The translations under genes and the position numbers were made by a program. From Tepidibacillus_B infernus (GTDB lineage: Bacteria; Bacillota; Bacilli; Tepidibacillales; Tepidibacillaceae), in assembly GCF_048898065.1 (NCBI RefSeq), contig NZ_JBLWFI010000001.1, positions 248,001 through 312,000 on the forward strand: DNA of 64,000 bases, in the 5' to 3' direction. The number at the start of each line of letters is the position of its first letter. Within the stretch, counting starts at the first letter, position 1. Positions 1 through 8,428 of this stretch are shown piece after piece. The notes under the pieces were generated by a model. The model searched no databases, was not told the DNA's origin, and worked only from the letters and a program-made list of their open reading frames with translations.

Positions 1-2640
1 TCAGTAACAAGCATCTACTTGAATAACTGGAAGGATGCAGTAAATATATGGATGGCGAGCGAATTAGCTCAAACGGATACAGGAAATTATGGTCCAAGAA
101 TTGGAGAAATGAGAATTGATGACGACTATACCGTGAATCAGATTCATGATTACTCTGCTTTTTTTCGTGATGAAACCAATGCAGTGAAATATACAGAACC
201 GCACAATTTTGCCTCAGAAGCTTATTATGATGACGGCGGGATTCTTCAAACCAAATATTTGGATTATAACGGAAGCAATCTGCCCATTGTGGTTGAAAAA
301 GATTTTGCCATGGTGCCTAATGAGGACTTTATGATTGCTAAGTATACTTTTACAAATAACAATGCAACCTCTATTAACTTTAATCTTTTGGAACAGATCC
401 ATGTCAATAATGTGACAAAGGGCAGTACGAATCAAACTCATCATGGATGGTATGACAACACAAGAAATACCCTGTTTGTCGATATGACCAGTTCAGGTCA
501 ATATTATGTCGCCTTAGGTGCTTTCCAGAGTGCAGACGGTTACCAAGTGGCGGATGATACAGAGTCCAACTTGGGAGCAAACGATGTGAGTGCTTGGTAT
601 ACCTTCGATAACAATGGAACAGTAAAAAATAATTCCGATGAATATGCGGTAGATATCAGCGTTGCTTTTCAGGATCAGGTAACCATTCCTGCATCAGGTT
701 CTGTGTCCGTCTCCTTTGTTGCAACGGTTCAGGATAGCTTAACCAATGCTCAGAATTCGGTTGATCGTGCTTTATCCCAGAAAGCAGATTATTGGTTTAC
801 TCAGACGAGTAATACTTACAGCAGTTGGCTCAGTCAGGGAAAAACCGTTAATTTTGCTGACGGCGGCATCAATAAAACCTATACACGGGCTTTAATCACA
901 ATTAAGAATGCAACAAACCCGACTTATGGGGCAACTCCTGCTACGACTAATCCGATTGCTTACGGTTATAAAGTATGGGCACGGGATTCGGCCGTAACTG
1001 CGATGGTTCTCGATCAGGCAGGTTTTTACGATGAGGCGGAGAAATACTGGTACTGGCTGCAAGATCGGCAACAGTCAGACGGCACTTTCAAAACGACCTT
1101 TGATTATTGGACTAACAATTACGTATCCTTTGTTGAGCCTGAACACGATTCAATCGGAATTTTTCTTGTCGGTGCTTATCAGCATTATAAATTAACCGGA
1201 GATACCACCTTCTTAAATAGTATCTGGACGAAGTACAAAAAATCTGCAGATTTTATCTGGTCTAATTTAGGGTCTGACCCTTATGGTTTTGGTGAGGAAG
1301 ATGCAAGCATCTGGGAAGAGCAAATTGAATATAACGCATTTACTCAAGCCTTGTATGTGGCAGGATTGGATGCTGCCCAGCATATGGCTAGAGCAAAGGG
1401 GTTAAATAGTCTGGCAGATGATTATAACGGTGCTGCGAGTGAGATTCGTTCCAATATTCAAAAGGATGATACATGGAGTCCGTCAGGGCTTTGGAATGTA
1501 AACAATGGTTATTATAATCGTGCAGTCAATACTAATGGAACAGCACGAACCTTGGTAGACGGGTCATCTAACGCTTTAATTGTTTACGGCGTAATAGATG
1601 CCAATTCTTCAAGGGCAAACAGTCACGTAAATAAAATAAAAACCAATCTGCAACATGATAATTACGGAATTGCCCGTTATGACGGGGATGATTTCTATTA
1701 CACCTCTCCATACAGTCCCGGAGGGAATGAGGCGTTAAGCGATGAACCTTCCTGGCCACAAATGAGTGCTTATGCAGCTTTGCATCATTTATATCGGGGA
1801 GAAAAGCAAACAGCATTAAATTATCTGAAATGGATTGTCTCCCGTACAGCGGTTGGTTATATGGCCCAGGGAGAGGCCGTATCACGAATTTCATTGAAAC
1901 CTCTTCCCAGTACAATGGTAGAGCCTGTAACAGGAGCATGGTTTGTGATTACCGCATTGGTTTACGAGGATCAAGCGGATATACGAGTCATTCCTCCGCA
2001 ATTTAACGCAGGAGCCTATAAATCTATTAACGTTACGACAACGGTGGCTAATGATTTGGCTCAATGGAACAATGTCCCGTATTACCATGATCGTTTAAGT
2101 GACTCTGATTCAGGTTCCGATGACACAGATATTGCCAAGGTCTATGTCTCTAATGATGCCAATAATCTATATGTACGGATTAAAAATGCCAGTCATCACT
2201 TGTCAGGCTACAATACGGCTCCCCGTTTTGCCATGACGGTTTATGCCGAAGATTTCAAACACAGTACAGCCGAATCATTAACTACTGGATTATATGGCGG
2301 CAATCTGGATCGGTCGATGCAATATATGGTTAGCAGATGGAGCGATTCCGGAGATTTTGCTAAATTCCATGTCAGTAACGGAAGCTGGACATTTGAAAAA
2401 CATCTTTCCGGAATGACAATCCCGCAGTGGGATGTCAATACGGGTGATATTGAAATGGTCGTTCCTCTCTCCGAACTGTCCAGTACAGGTTCCGTCAATA
2501 CCGGTGATTGGTCAAACCTGAACATTGTCTTGGTCAGACAGGACCCGACCACCCTTAATTGGAATGAAGATGATCTGATTGTGATTCATTATCGGGTAAT
2601 GACTTCAGGAGAGCAATGGTATTATGGTAATGTAGAGTAA
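1..2640 (+). CDS. GH15 glucoamylase/glucodextranase-like enzyme, 5' truncated by window
   Basis: The frame is open to the first base of the window, so the gene starts upstream; a TTG at 19 is only the first in-window start codon. The product hydrolyses terminal glucose from alpha-glucans if it follows family GH15. The N-terminal ~270 residues look like the beta-rich domain of bacterial glucodextranase/glucoamylase. The (alpha/alpha)6 catalytic domain follows, with the GY-KVWARDSAVTAM block near residue 320, an acidic GFGEEDASIWEE stretch near 423-434 (candidate general acid) and DEPSWPQMSAY near 578 (candidate base region). From about residue 650 a second beta-rich, Asp/Ser-rich module resembles DOMON/CBM9-like domains, which suggests an extracellular enzyme. 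The signal peptide would lie outside the window. Base composition looks richer in GC than the backbone genes. Family call firm, substrate inferred. Confidence 0.85.
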   Translation, partial: SVTSIYLNNWKDAVNIWMASELAQTDTGNYGPRIGEMRIDDDYTVNQIHDYSAFFRDETNAVKYTEPHNFASEAYYDDGGILQTKYLDYNGSNLPIVVEKDFAMVPNEDFMIAKYTFTNNNATSINFNLLEQIHVNNVTKGSTNQTHHGWYDNTRNTLFVDMTSSGQYYVALGAFQSADGYQVADDTESNLGANDVSAWYTFDNNGTVKNNSDEYAVDISVAFQDQVTIPASGSVSVSFVATVQDSLTNAQNSVDRALSQKADYWFTQTSNTYSSWLSQGKTVNFADGGINKTYTRALITIKNATNPTYGATPATTNPIAYGYKVWARDSAVTAMVLDQAGFYDEAEKYWYWLQDRQQSDGTFKTTFDYWTNNYVSFVEPEHDSIGIFLVGAYQHYKLTGDTTFLNSIWTKYKKSADFIWSNLGSDPYGFGEEDASIWEEQIEYNAFTQALYVAGLDAAQHMARAKGLNSLADDYNGAASEIRSNIQKDDTWSPSGLWNVNNGYYNRAVNTNGTARTLVDGSSNALIVYGVIDANSSRANSHVNKIKTNLQHDNYGIARYDGDDFYYTSPYSPGGNEALSDEPSWPQMSAYAALHHLYRGEKQTALNYLKWIVSRTAVGYMAQGEAVSRISLKPLPSTMVEPVTGAWFVITALVYEDQADIRVIPPQFNAGAYKSINVTTTVANDLAQWNNVPYYHDRLSDSDSGSDDTDIAKVYVSNDANNLYVRIKNASHHLSGYNTAPRFAMTVYAEDFKHSTAESLTTGLYGGNLDRSMQYMVSRWSDSGDFAKFHVSNGSWTFEKHLSGMTIPQWDVNTGDIEMVVPLSELSSTGSVNTGDWSNLNIVLVRQDPTTLNWNEDDLIVIHYRVMTSGEQWYYGNVE

Positions 2641-2786
2641 TAAGCAGCCAATTTAAACGCTTCGAGCTCTTCCATTAATGGCTTCTTGTTAAGTGATCAT
2701 ATTCGGATGCTATAAAACCGCTTAAATACGCGGGACTGACATGTCCGATGATTTGCGTGAATGGAGCAAAAAATTAAAAGGATTAT

Positions 2787-2815
2787 GCCACATTTCGATG
2801 TGGCTATTCTTTTAT
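2787..2815 (+). terminator. Putative intrinsic terminator 3' of the GH15 gene
   Basis: GCCACA-6 nt-TGTGGC hairpin followed by a T-rich stretch (attctttta). It lies ~150 nt after the GH15 stop and is a modest hairpin. The 2641-2919 stretch holds nothing else I can support. Confidence 0.4.
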
Positions 2816-2919
2816 CTATGTGTGGTCTGGGGATAAGGCCTGAAGATATACATGATGAACCAATTTTTTTAGAAGCTTCACCTAATCATCCGTTTAATTC
2901 AACTGTTGAAGCTTTGGTC

Positions 2920-3582
2920 TTACCTGGTATATTTATTTTGATAATGGCTTAAAGTAAGTAGCGGCCAAATATATCTTTAGCTGTGATAATTAGTATAAAA
3001 CACGTCTGCTAAACCGGCGCCCGTAGGATATGAGCTTCGCCAATCATTTTCAGATCCAAAATCGATCAAACGCTGTAGACCCTGATCAATAGCAGGTGTT
3101 GGCTTATCATAAACAGTAATTAAAGCATCTAATGCCCAGGCTGTTTGTGATGGTGTACTTGCATTAAGCGGAACATATTGTTTTACTATGTCACTTTTGC
3201 AGGATTCTCTCCAGCCGCCATCATCATTTTGTATTTCTAACAGCCATTTAGCGGCTTTTTTAATTGTCGGATGATTTGAACTAAGCCCCACTGCTTTTAG
3301 ACCTGTTAATGCAGCCCAGGTTCCATAAATATAACTTATTCCCCACCTGCCAAACCAGGAACCATTCTTTTCTTGATTGCGAATCAACCATTTTACTGCC
3401 CTGATAATATTAGGGTAATTCAAATTAAACCTTGCATAATTGCCAAGAAACTCTAATGTTCTGCCTGTTAAATCTGCAATTGAAGGGTCAATTGTAATTG
3501 ATTCAGTACCCTTTTGAACAAAGAATGTTAATATTTCTTTATTGGTATTCTTCTCAAAAGCAGGCCAGCCGCCATCAAGCCG
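2920..3582 (-). pseudogene. shc: Squalene-hopene cyclase, C-terminal remnant with nonsense codon
   Basis: Reading the minus strand from 3582 gives the C-terminal third of a squalene-hopene (or sporulenol-type) cyclase. It starts at RLDGGWPAFEKN, passes through the D-P-S-x-A-D-x-T-G-R block, the QW repeats QEKNGSWFGRWG and QNDDGGW, then STPSQTAWALDAL, and ends in FYTNYHS. The next codon is TAA at ~2977, where homologues have an aromatic residue. Beyond it the same frame continues RYIWPLLTLSHYQNKYTR to a normal stop at 2920, so the ancestral C terminus is still legible. The catalytic DXDD acid motif and everything N-terminal to it are missing; the homology stops abruptly at 3582, next to an antisense-type terminator. 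A TTG at 3423 is an internal Leu codon, not a start. Two lesions make this a dead fragment. Confidence 0.85.
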
Positions 3583-3619
3583 AAAAAAGCAGCCACCCCC
3601 CTAAGTGGAGAAGTGGCAG
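3583..3619 (-). terminator. Minus-strand intrinsic terminator, possible end of an antisense RNA
   Basis: On the minus strand GCCAC...GTGGC forms a stem followed by tgc and six T residues. It sits upstream of the small peptide gene at 3693 and points away from it, as expected if an antisense RNA starts in or near that gene and covers its 5' leader. It also marks the exact edge of the cyclase remnant. Confidence 0.5.
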
Positions 3620-3656
3620 ACAAAATCTTATAGCAAGCATATAGAAGGGACACATA

Positions 3657-3684
3657 CCCTTCACTAGTTAATAGTGAAAGGGGG
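3657..3684 (+). promoter_or_regulatory. Leader hairpin sequestering the SD of the 43-aa peptide
   Basis: CCCTTCACTA (3657-3666) pairs with TAGTGAAAGGG (3672-3682) with one bulged A and a 5-nt loop. The right arm contains most of the Shine-Dalgarno GAAAGGGGGTG, so translation from ATG 3693 should be limited unless the hairpin opens. Such occlusion is common in type I toxin mRNAs. Confidence 0.5.
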
Positions 3685-3692
3685 TGAACCGA

Positions 3693-3824
3693 ATGGAGAA
3701 AGTCTATATTACTTTAGCGATGATTGAAGTCGTCATTGGATTTCTTGAAAGAAGTCTGATCTTATTATTATATGCATACAAGTTTTATAAACATTTTTAT
3801 TCTAGTCACACTTCGTTAAAATAG
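3693..3824 (+). CDS. 43-residue hydrophobic peptide, type I toxin-like
   Basis: ATG at 3693 lies 6-7 nt after a strong GGGGGTG SD. The product is 43 residues: MEKVYITLAMIEVVIGFLER, then a Leu-rich stretch SLILLLYAYKFYKHFY and a short polar tail. One membrane-spanning segment (about residues 5-33) with basic and aromatic residues C-terminal to it fits the holin-like/type I toxin peptides of Firmicutes, although I do not recognise a named family. Supporting context is the SD-sequestering hairpin just upstream and a minus-strand terminator at 3583-3619 that could end an antisense RNA. Alternatively it could be any small membrane peptide. The gene is probably real because the SD is very good; function is inferred. 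Confidence 0.55.
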   Translation: MEKVYITLAMIEVVIGFLERSLILLLYAYKFYKHFYSSHTSLK

Positions 3825-3892
3825 GTTAGTATTAAAATAAACTTGTCGAACTTGAAGGGAGAACTTAATTCATATTTGGTAGGTGAAAAAGA

Positions 3893-5665
3893 TTGGATCA
3901 CATCAAGGAAAAATTAACATTGCTTCCTGATAAACCAGGTTGTTATTTAATGAAGAATAATCATGGACAAGTTATCTATGTTGGAAAAGCAAAAGTATTA
4001 AAAAATCGTGTGCGTTCTTATTTTACTGGGAGTCATGATGCAAAAACCCAAAGGCTGGTTAATGATATTGTAGACTTTGAATATATTATCACTGATTCAG
4101 CGATTGAGGCATTAATCTTAGAGAACCATTTAATCAAAAAATATCGCCCTAAATACAATATCATGTTAAAGGACGACAAAACTTATCCCTATATTAAATT
4201 AACGAATGACGAACATCCGCGTTTAGAAGTGACACGCAAAGTATTAAATGATAAAGCAAAATATTTTGGCCCTTATCCTAATGCCGGTGCTGCACAGCAG
4301 GTTAAGAGGCTTTTAGATAAAATATACCCGTTAAGAAAATGTAAAACACTAAAAGATCGGGTTTGTCTATATTATCATTTAGGTCAATGTGTGGCTCCGT
4401 GTGAATTTAAGGTGGAGCATTCTACTTATGAAGAAATGACCCGAAAAATTATCCGTTTCTTGCAAGGGGATTATAAAGAACTAAAAAAAGAACTTCAGCA
4501 AAAAATGGAGAAAGCGGCTGAAAATTTAGAGTTCGAACGCGCAAAAGAATATAGAGATCAAATTAATGATATTGAAGCAATTATGTCCAAACAAGTGATT
4601 AGTTTAAATGATCGTGTCAATCGAGACATTTTTGGTTTTTATATAGATAAAGGTTGGATGTGTGTTCAAGTTTTCTTTATGAGGCAAGGAAATCTGATTG
4701 AACGGGATGTTTCTATTTTCCCTTATTATGGAGTACCAGAAGAAGATTTTATGTCCTTTGTTACACAGTTTTACTTTGAAAATCCTGTATTGCCTAAAGA
4801 AATTTTGTTGCCAGAATCATTAGACAAAGAATTGTTAGAAGAATGGTTACAAATTAAGATCCAACAGCCAAAACGAGGTCAAAAAAGAAAATTAGTAGAA
4901 ATGGCGATTGAAAATGCGAGAATTGCTTTAGAAGAGAAGTTTAAAATGGAAGAAAAAAATATATCTAAAACAAGTCTAGCCATTGAACTTTTAGGTAAAA
5001 GTTTAGGGATTGCAACTCCACATCGTATTGAGGCTTTTGATAATTCCAATATTCAAGGTGTCGACCCTGTATCCGCTATGGTTGTATTTATTGATGGTAA
5101 GCCTGATAAATCGAGTTATCGAAAATTTAAGATAAAAACGGTTGAAGGACCAGATGATTACCATACGATGCAAGAGGTGATAAGGCGGCGTTACACAAGA
5201 GTGTTAAAAGAAGGTTTAAATCTACCAGACTTGGTCATCGTTGATGGCGGAAAATTGCAAATTAATGCTGCAGTTGATGTACTAGAAAATGAGCTTGGTT
5301 TATTTATTCCAGTAGCTGGGCTTAAAAAAGATGAACGACATAAAACAGCAGTATTGTTAATGGGTGATCCACCTGTTCCAGTATCTATGGAAAGAAATAG
5401 TCCGGAATTTTATTTATTACAACGAATTCAAGATGAAGTTCATCGATTTGCGATTACGTTCCACCGTCAAACCCATAAAAAAACGGTGTTTGCTTCGCAA
5501 TTAGATCAGGTTCCAGGTGTTGGTGAAAAGCGGAAAAAATTATTATTAAAACACTTTAGCTCAATAAAGAATATGAAAGAAGCTCCTGTTGAGGAATTTC
5601 GCAAAATTGGAATTGGCGATAAATTAGCTAAAACGATTTTGGAAGCAATAAATACTGAAGAATAA
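3893..5665 (+). CDS. uvrC: Excinuclease ABC subunit C
   Basis: UvrC makes both incisions flanking a lesion in nucleotide excision repair after UvrAB loading. At 590 residues it has the usual family length. Domains in order: GIY-YIG nuclease (residues ~14-90, with CYLMKNNHGQVIYVGKAKVLKNR split over the motif), Cys-containing linker (~145-170), UVR motif binding UvrB (~200-235, EFERAKEYRDQI), RNase H-like endonuclease (~375-535, starting at EAFDNSNIQG and containing DLVIVDGGK), and tandem helix-hairpin-helix (~545-590, VPGVGEKRKKLLLKHF). The TTG start at 3893 follows AGGTG by 7 nt. It directly precedes the lysC riboswitch promoter. Ordinary, complete and well conserved. Confidence 0.97.
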   Translation: MDHIKEKLTLLPDKPGCYLMKNNHGQVIYVGKAKVLKNRVRSYFTGSHDAKTQRLVNDIVDFEYIITDSAIEALILENHLIKKYRPKYNIMLKDDKTYPYIKLTNDEHPRLEVTRKVLNDKAKYFGPYPNAGAAQQVKRLLDKIYPLRKCKTLKDRVCLYYHLGQCVAPCEFKVEHSTYEEMTRKIIRFLQGDYKELKKELQQKMEKAAENLEFERAKEYRDQINDIEAIMSKQVISLNDRVNRDIFGFYIDKGWMCVQVFFMRQGNLIERDVSIFPYYGVPEEDFMSFVTQFYFENPVLPKEILLPESLDKELLEEWLQIKIQQPKRGQKRKLVEMAIENARIALEEKFKMEEKNISKTSLAIELLGKSLGIATPHRIEAFDNSNIQGVDPVSAMVVFIDGKPDKSSYRKFKIKTVEGPDDYHTMQEVIRRRYTRVLKEGLNLPDLVIVDGGKLQINAAVDVLENELGLFIPVAGLKKDERHKTAVLLMGDPPVPVSMERNSPEFYLLQRIQDEVHRFAITFHRQTHKKTVFASQLDQVPGVGEKRKKLLLKHFSSIKNMKEAPVEEFRKIGIGDKLAKTILEAINTEE

Positions 5666-5668
5666 GGG

Positions 5669-5696
5669 TTTACATTTCTTTACCGTATGATATAAT
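5669..5696 (+). promoter_or_regulatory. SigA-type promoter for the lysC leader
   Basis: TTTACA (5669-5674), 16-bp spacer, TATAAT (5691-5696), right after the uvrC stop. It would start transcription near 5703, ahead of the L-box. Confidence 0.6.
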
Positions 5697-5743
5697 AACT
5701 TCAAAATTTAATAGTATACCTCACTATAATCATATTTAGTTAA

Positions 5744-5925
5744 AGTGAGGTAGGGGCGCGAAATTCATGAGTCATCTTTTAGAGGAAGCGAATCTGATGA
5801 AAAAAGATAAAAGGGACTTTCGCCGAAGCCTATTTCTTCGCAGGAAGTAGAGCTGGGTCTACATTGAATAAGTGTAGGACTGTCATAGTTAAATGATCCC
5901 AAATTTAACTATGGAGAACTATCTT
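5744..5925 (+). promoter_or_regulatory. Lysine riboswitch (L-box)
   Basis: L-box signatures appear in order: GGTAGGGGCGCGAA at the 5' side, GGGACTTTCGCCGAAG, GAGCTGGGTCTACATTG, AGGACTGTCATAG, a P5-like stem CATAGTTAAA/TTTAACTATG, and GGAGAACTATC closing the core. It is followed by an intrinsic terminator and then lysC, the classic target. Lysine binding should favour termination. The reading frame that runs through it is therefore not coding. Confidence 0.92.
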
Positions 5926-5963
5926 GACTATTTGGGGGTGGGGAAACTTTTATGTTGTGATTC

Positions 5964-5995
5964 ACAACAGGAGTCTATTTCCTGTTGTTTTTTTA
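5964..5995 (+). terminator. Riboswitch-controlled terminator of lysC
   Basis: ACAACAGG (5964-5971) pairs perfectly with CCTGTTGT (5981-5988), followed by a run of T. It lies between the L-box core and the lysC start. Confidence 0.85.
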
Positions 5996-6066
5996 TATTA
6001 AATTGTACAAAGTACAATTCTGCGAAACTAGAAGAACATCGCAATATGTTGGAAAGGGTGGAGAAA

Positions 6067-7278
6067 ATGGGGATCGTGGTTCAAAAGTTTGGTGGCACAT
6101 CAGTAGGTACAATTGACCGAATCAAAAACGTTGCAAAGATTGTTACGAAAACGAAAGAACAGGGAAATCAGGTAGTTGTGGTTGTTTCAGCGATGGGAGA
6201 TTCCACTGATGACCTTCTAGACATGGCTCACCAAATCACGTCTACGCCGTCTTCAAGAGAACTTGATATGTTATTGACAACTGGAGAACAAGTCTCAATA
6301 TCCTTGTTAGCAATGGCTTTGCAAGAAATAGGTTTTTCAGCAATTTCCTTTACAGGCTGGCAAGCAGGAGTAAAGACAGAATCAGTTCACAGTAAGGCAA
6401 GGATTACAGATATATCATCCGAGAGAATAGTACAAGAGCTAAAAAATGATAAGATTGTTATCGTTGCGGGTTTCCAAGGGGTAAGTGAGGAAGGGGAAAT
6501 TACGACCTTAGGTAGAGGTGGATCTGACACAAGTGCTGTTGCATTAGCAGCTGCATTGAAGGCTGATCTATGTGAAATCTATACAGATGTAGATGGGGTT
6601 TATACAACAGATCCCAGAATAGAACCTAAGGCTAAAAAGCTAAAAGAAGTTAGTTTCGATGAAATGCTTGAATTAGCAAATCTAGGTGCAGTGGTTTTAC
6701 ATCCTAGAGCAGTAGAAAACGCGAAAAAGTTTGGTGTTCATTTGGTTGTAAGGTCCAGCTTGGTTCAGGTTGAAGGAACTGTAATAAAGGAGGAACATGG
6801 TATGGAACATGTAAAGGTAGTAACAGGTGTAGCCTATGATATGGATGTTGCCCGTGTACAGGTTATTGGCTTAGAAAACAAAATCAATGCTTTGTCTGAT
6901 CTATTCTCTACATTGGCAAAAGAAAAAGTCAATGTAGATATGATTGTTACAAGTGATTATGGGGAAGACAAAATCAATGTTTCTTTTTCTATCACAAGCA
7001 GTGATTTACAACATACGTTAGCTATTCTGGAACGTTATGTGGGAGCCTGTACAATGATTAGTCATGAGGATCATTTAGCAAAGGTTTCGATCGTGGGGGC
7101 TGGGATGATATCTAACCCTGGAGTTGCAGCTAAAATGTTTGAGGTCTTAAGCAATGCAGATATCCCGATCAAAATGGTAACCACATCTGAGATTAAGGTT
7201 TCCTGCCTTGTTCCTAAGGAGTATGCTATTTCTGGAGTACAAGAATTACATCGTTCTTTTGAATTAGATCATGAATAG
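6067..7278 (+). CDS. lysC: Aspartokinase II, lysine-sensitive type
   Basis: Phosphorylates aspartate at the head of the lysine/threonine/methionine pathway. The start is ATG 6067 (MGIVVQKFGGTSVG), matching family N termini; a longer frame back to 5893 runs through the riboswitch and terminator and is rejected. GTG 6058 is a less likely alternative because it overlaps its SD. The kinase domain (~1-240) shows KFGGTS, TTGEQVS, GFQG and TTLGRGGSDTSAVALAAAL. Two ACT domains occupy ~260-400. An internal ATG at ~6802 (MEHVKVVTG), preceded by AAAGGAGGAACATGG, could start a separate beta subunit as in B. subtilis LysC. Regulation by the upstream L-box is clear from the sequence. Confidence 0.96.
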   Translation: MGIVVQKFGGTSVGTIDRIKNVAKIVTKTKEQGNQVVVVVSAMGDSTDDLLDMAHQITSTPSSRELDMLLTTGEQVSISLLAMALQEIGFSAISFTGWQAGVKTESVHSKARITDISSERIVQELKNDKIVIVAGFQGVSEEGEITTLGRGGSDTSAVALAAALKADLCEIYTDVDGVYTTDPRIEPKAKKLKEVSFDEMLELANLGAVVLHPRAVENAKKFGVHLVVRSSLVQVEGTVIKEEHGMEHVKVVTGVAYDMDVARVQVIGLENKINALSDLFSTLAKEKVNVDMIVTSDYGEDKINVSFSITSSDLQHTLAILERYVGACTMISHEDHLAKVSIVGAGMISNPGVAAKMFEVLSNADIPIKMVTTSEIKVSCLVPKEYAISGVQELHRSFELDHE

Positions 7279-7294
7279 AACATACCAATTCTTT

Positions 7295-7325
7295 ATCCCT
7301 CTTTTTACAAGAGGGATTTTCATTT
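7295..7325 (+). terminator. lysC intrinsic terminator
   Basis: ATCCCTCTT (7295-7303) pairs with AAGAGGGAT (7309-7317), then TTTCATTTG. A partial copy of the window's repeat family begins ~15 nt further on. Confidence 0.85.
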
Positions 7326-7339
7326 GTTCCATTTTTTTC

Positions 7340-7380
7340 ATAGAAAGGCATGGATGACGGAGCTCGATGTAATATACATT
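7340..7380 (+). repeat. Partial copy (right half) of the palindromic intergenic repeat
   Basis: GAAAGGCATGGATGACGG then AGCTCGATGTAATATACA matches the right half of the complete copies at 11006 and 20516 (there GAAGGGCACGGATGACGG then AGCGCGATGGAATATACA) with a few substitutions. No left half is present. It lies immediately 3' of the lysC terminator. The remaining 7381-7586 stretch is AT-rich and I see no gene in it. Confidence 0.7.
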
Positions 7381-7586
7381 TCTACTATTTTCTGAATAAT
7401 AAAATATTTTTTTATATTGAAGGAATTATCATATTTCTAAAGAATAAATATTAAGAAGACTAAAACTTGTACATGATTGAACAAAGACTTTATATAACTT
7501 TTCTCAAATTTTCTAAAAAAGCGAATAAAAGCCGATATAACCAGTTTTTTGTGGGAAATAAACAATTAATCTAACTCTACTTATTC

Positions 7587-7616
7587 TTGACGCTTTTAAA
7601 AATGAAGGCGTACAAT
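7587..7616 (+). promoter_or_regulatory. SigA-type promoter for sdhCAB
   Basis: TTGACG (7587-7592), 18-bp spacer, TACAAT (7611-7616). It leaves a leader of ~150 nt before sdhC. Confidence 0.6.
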
Positions 7617-7774
7617 GAAAATGTCAAAAAATTTTCATTTTTTTGGTTTCACCATTGAAACTAAAGAGGGAATAGATTGTTAAATGAAAAAAAGGGGGTA
7701 AGGTTATAGGTTAAGGTAAGGTCTAGGGTGTTTTAAATGTCTTCTTTCATTTTAAAAGGGGGGAAAGTGATATT

Positions 7775-8413
7775 ATGGCAACAACGCATTTTTTTAATCG
7801 CAAATTGCACTCTTTATTAGGAATCATTCCTGTAGGTGTATTTTTGTTGATTCATTTAACGGTGAATTATCAAGCAACCAAGGGTCCTGAAGCCTTCAAT
7901 AGTGCAGCTGGTTTTATGGAAAGTTTGCCCTACTTGGCAGTACTAGAATGGGTATTGATCTTTTTACCACTTTTATACCATGCGATTTATGGACTTTATG
8001 TGGCTTTCCAAGCAAAACATAATGTAAACAATTATGGATATTTCCGAAATGTAATGTTCTTCTTACAAAGAATGACAGGGATTGTCACCCTTATCTTTGT
8101 TGGCTGGCATGTATGGGAAACCCGTGTTCAAATGGCACTTGGCACAGAATTAAATTATGAATTAATGGCTAACATTCTTAAAAATAATTGGGCTTTTGTC
8201 TTTTATTTGGTTGGAGTGATTTCAGCAGTATTCCATTTTGCCAATGGTATGTGGTCATTCTTGGTAAGCTGGGGTATTACGATTGGACCACGTGCTCAAA
8301 GAATTTCTACATATGTTTGGATGGTTGTTTTCGTAGCAGTATCGATTATCGCTGTTTCCGCATTATTTGCTTTTGTCAATCCAGTATACGTCGAACAAGT
8401 AAATTTAGGGTAA
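7775..8413 (+). CDS. sdhC: Succinate dehydrogenase cytochrome b558 subunit
   Basis: Membrane anchor and dihaem subunit of succinate:menaquinone reductase (complex II). 212 residues, close to the ~200 of B. subtilis SdhC. Five hydrophobic helices are visible, about residues 14-31, 57-78, 94-115, 142-166 and 181-202. Candidate haem-ligand His residues lie inside or at the edge of several of them (LLIHLTVNYQ, YHAIYGLY, VGWHVWETR, FHFANGMW). ATG 7775 follows GGGGGGAAAG with good spacing. First gene of sdhCAB; sdhA starts 16 nt after its stop. Confidence 0.95.
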   Translation: MATTHFFNRKLHSLLGIIPVGVFLLIHLTVNYQATKGPEAFNSAAGFMESLPYLAVLEWVLIFLPLLYHAIYGLYVAFQAKHNVNNYGYFRNVMFFLQRMTGIVTLIFVGWHVWETRVQMALGTELNYELMANILKNNWAFVFYLVGVISAVFHFANGMWSFLVSWGITIGPRAQRISTYVWMVVFVAVSIIAVSALFAFVNPVYVEQVNLG

Positions 8414-8428
8414 AGGGGGAGCGAGAAC

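Noticed and set aside
2761..2952. 63-codon plus-strand frame
   Set aside because: It overlaps the antisense of the cyclase remnant's C terminus and a terminator hairpin, has no SD and no recognisable product.
5893..6066. 58-residue N-terminal extension of LysC
   Set aside because: The codons run through the L-box 3' part and its terminator; family N termini begin at MGIVVQKFGG.
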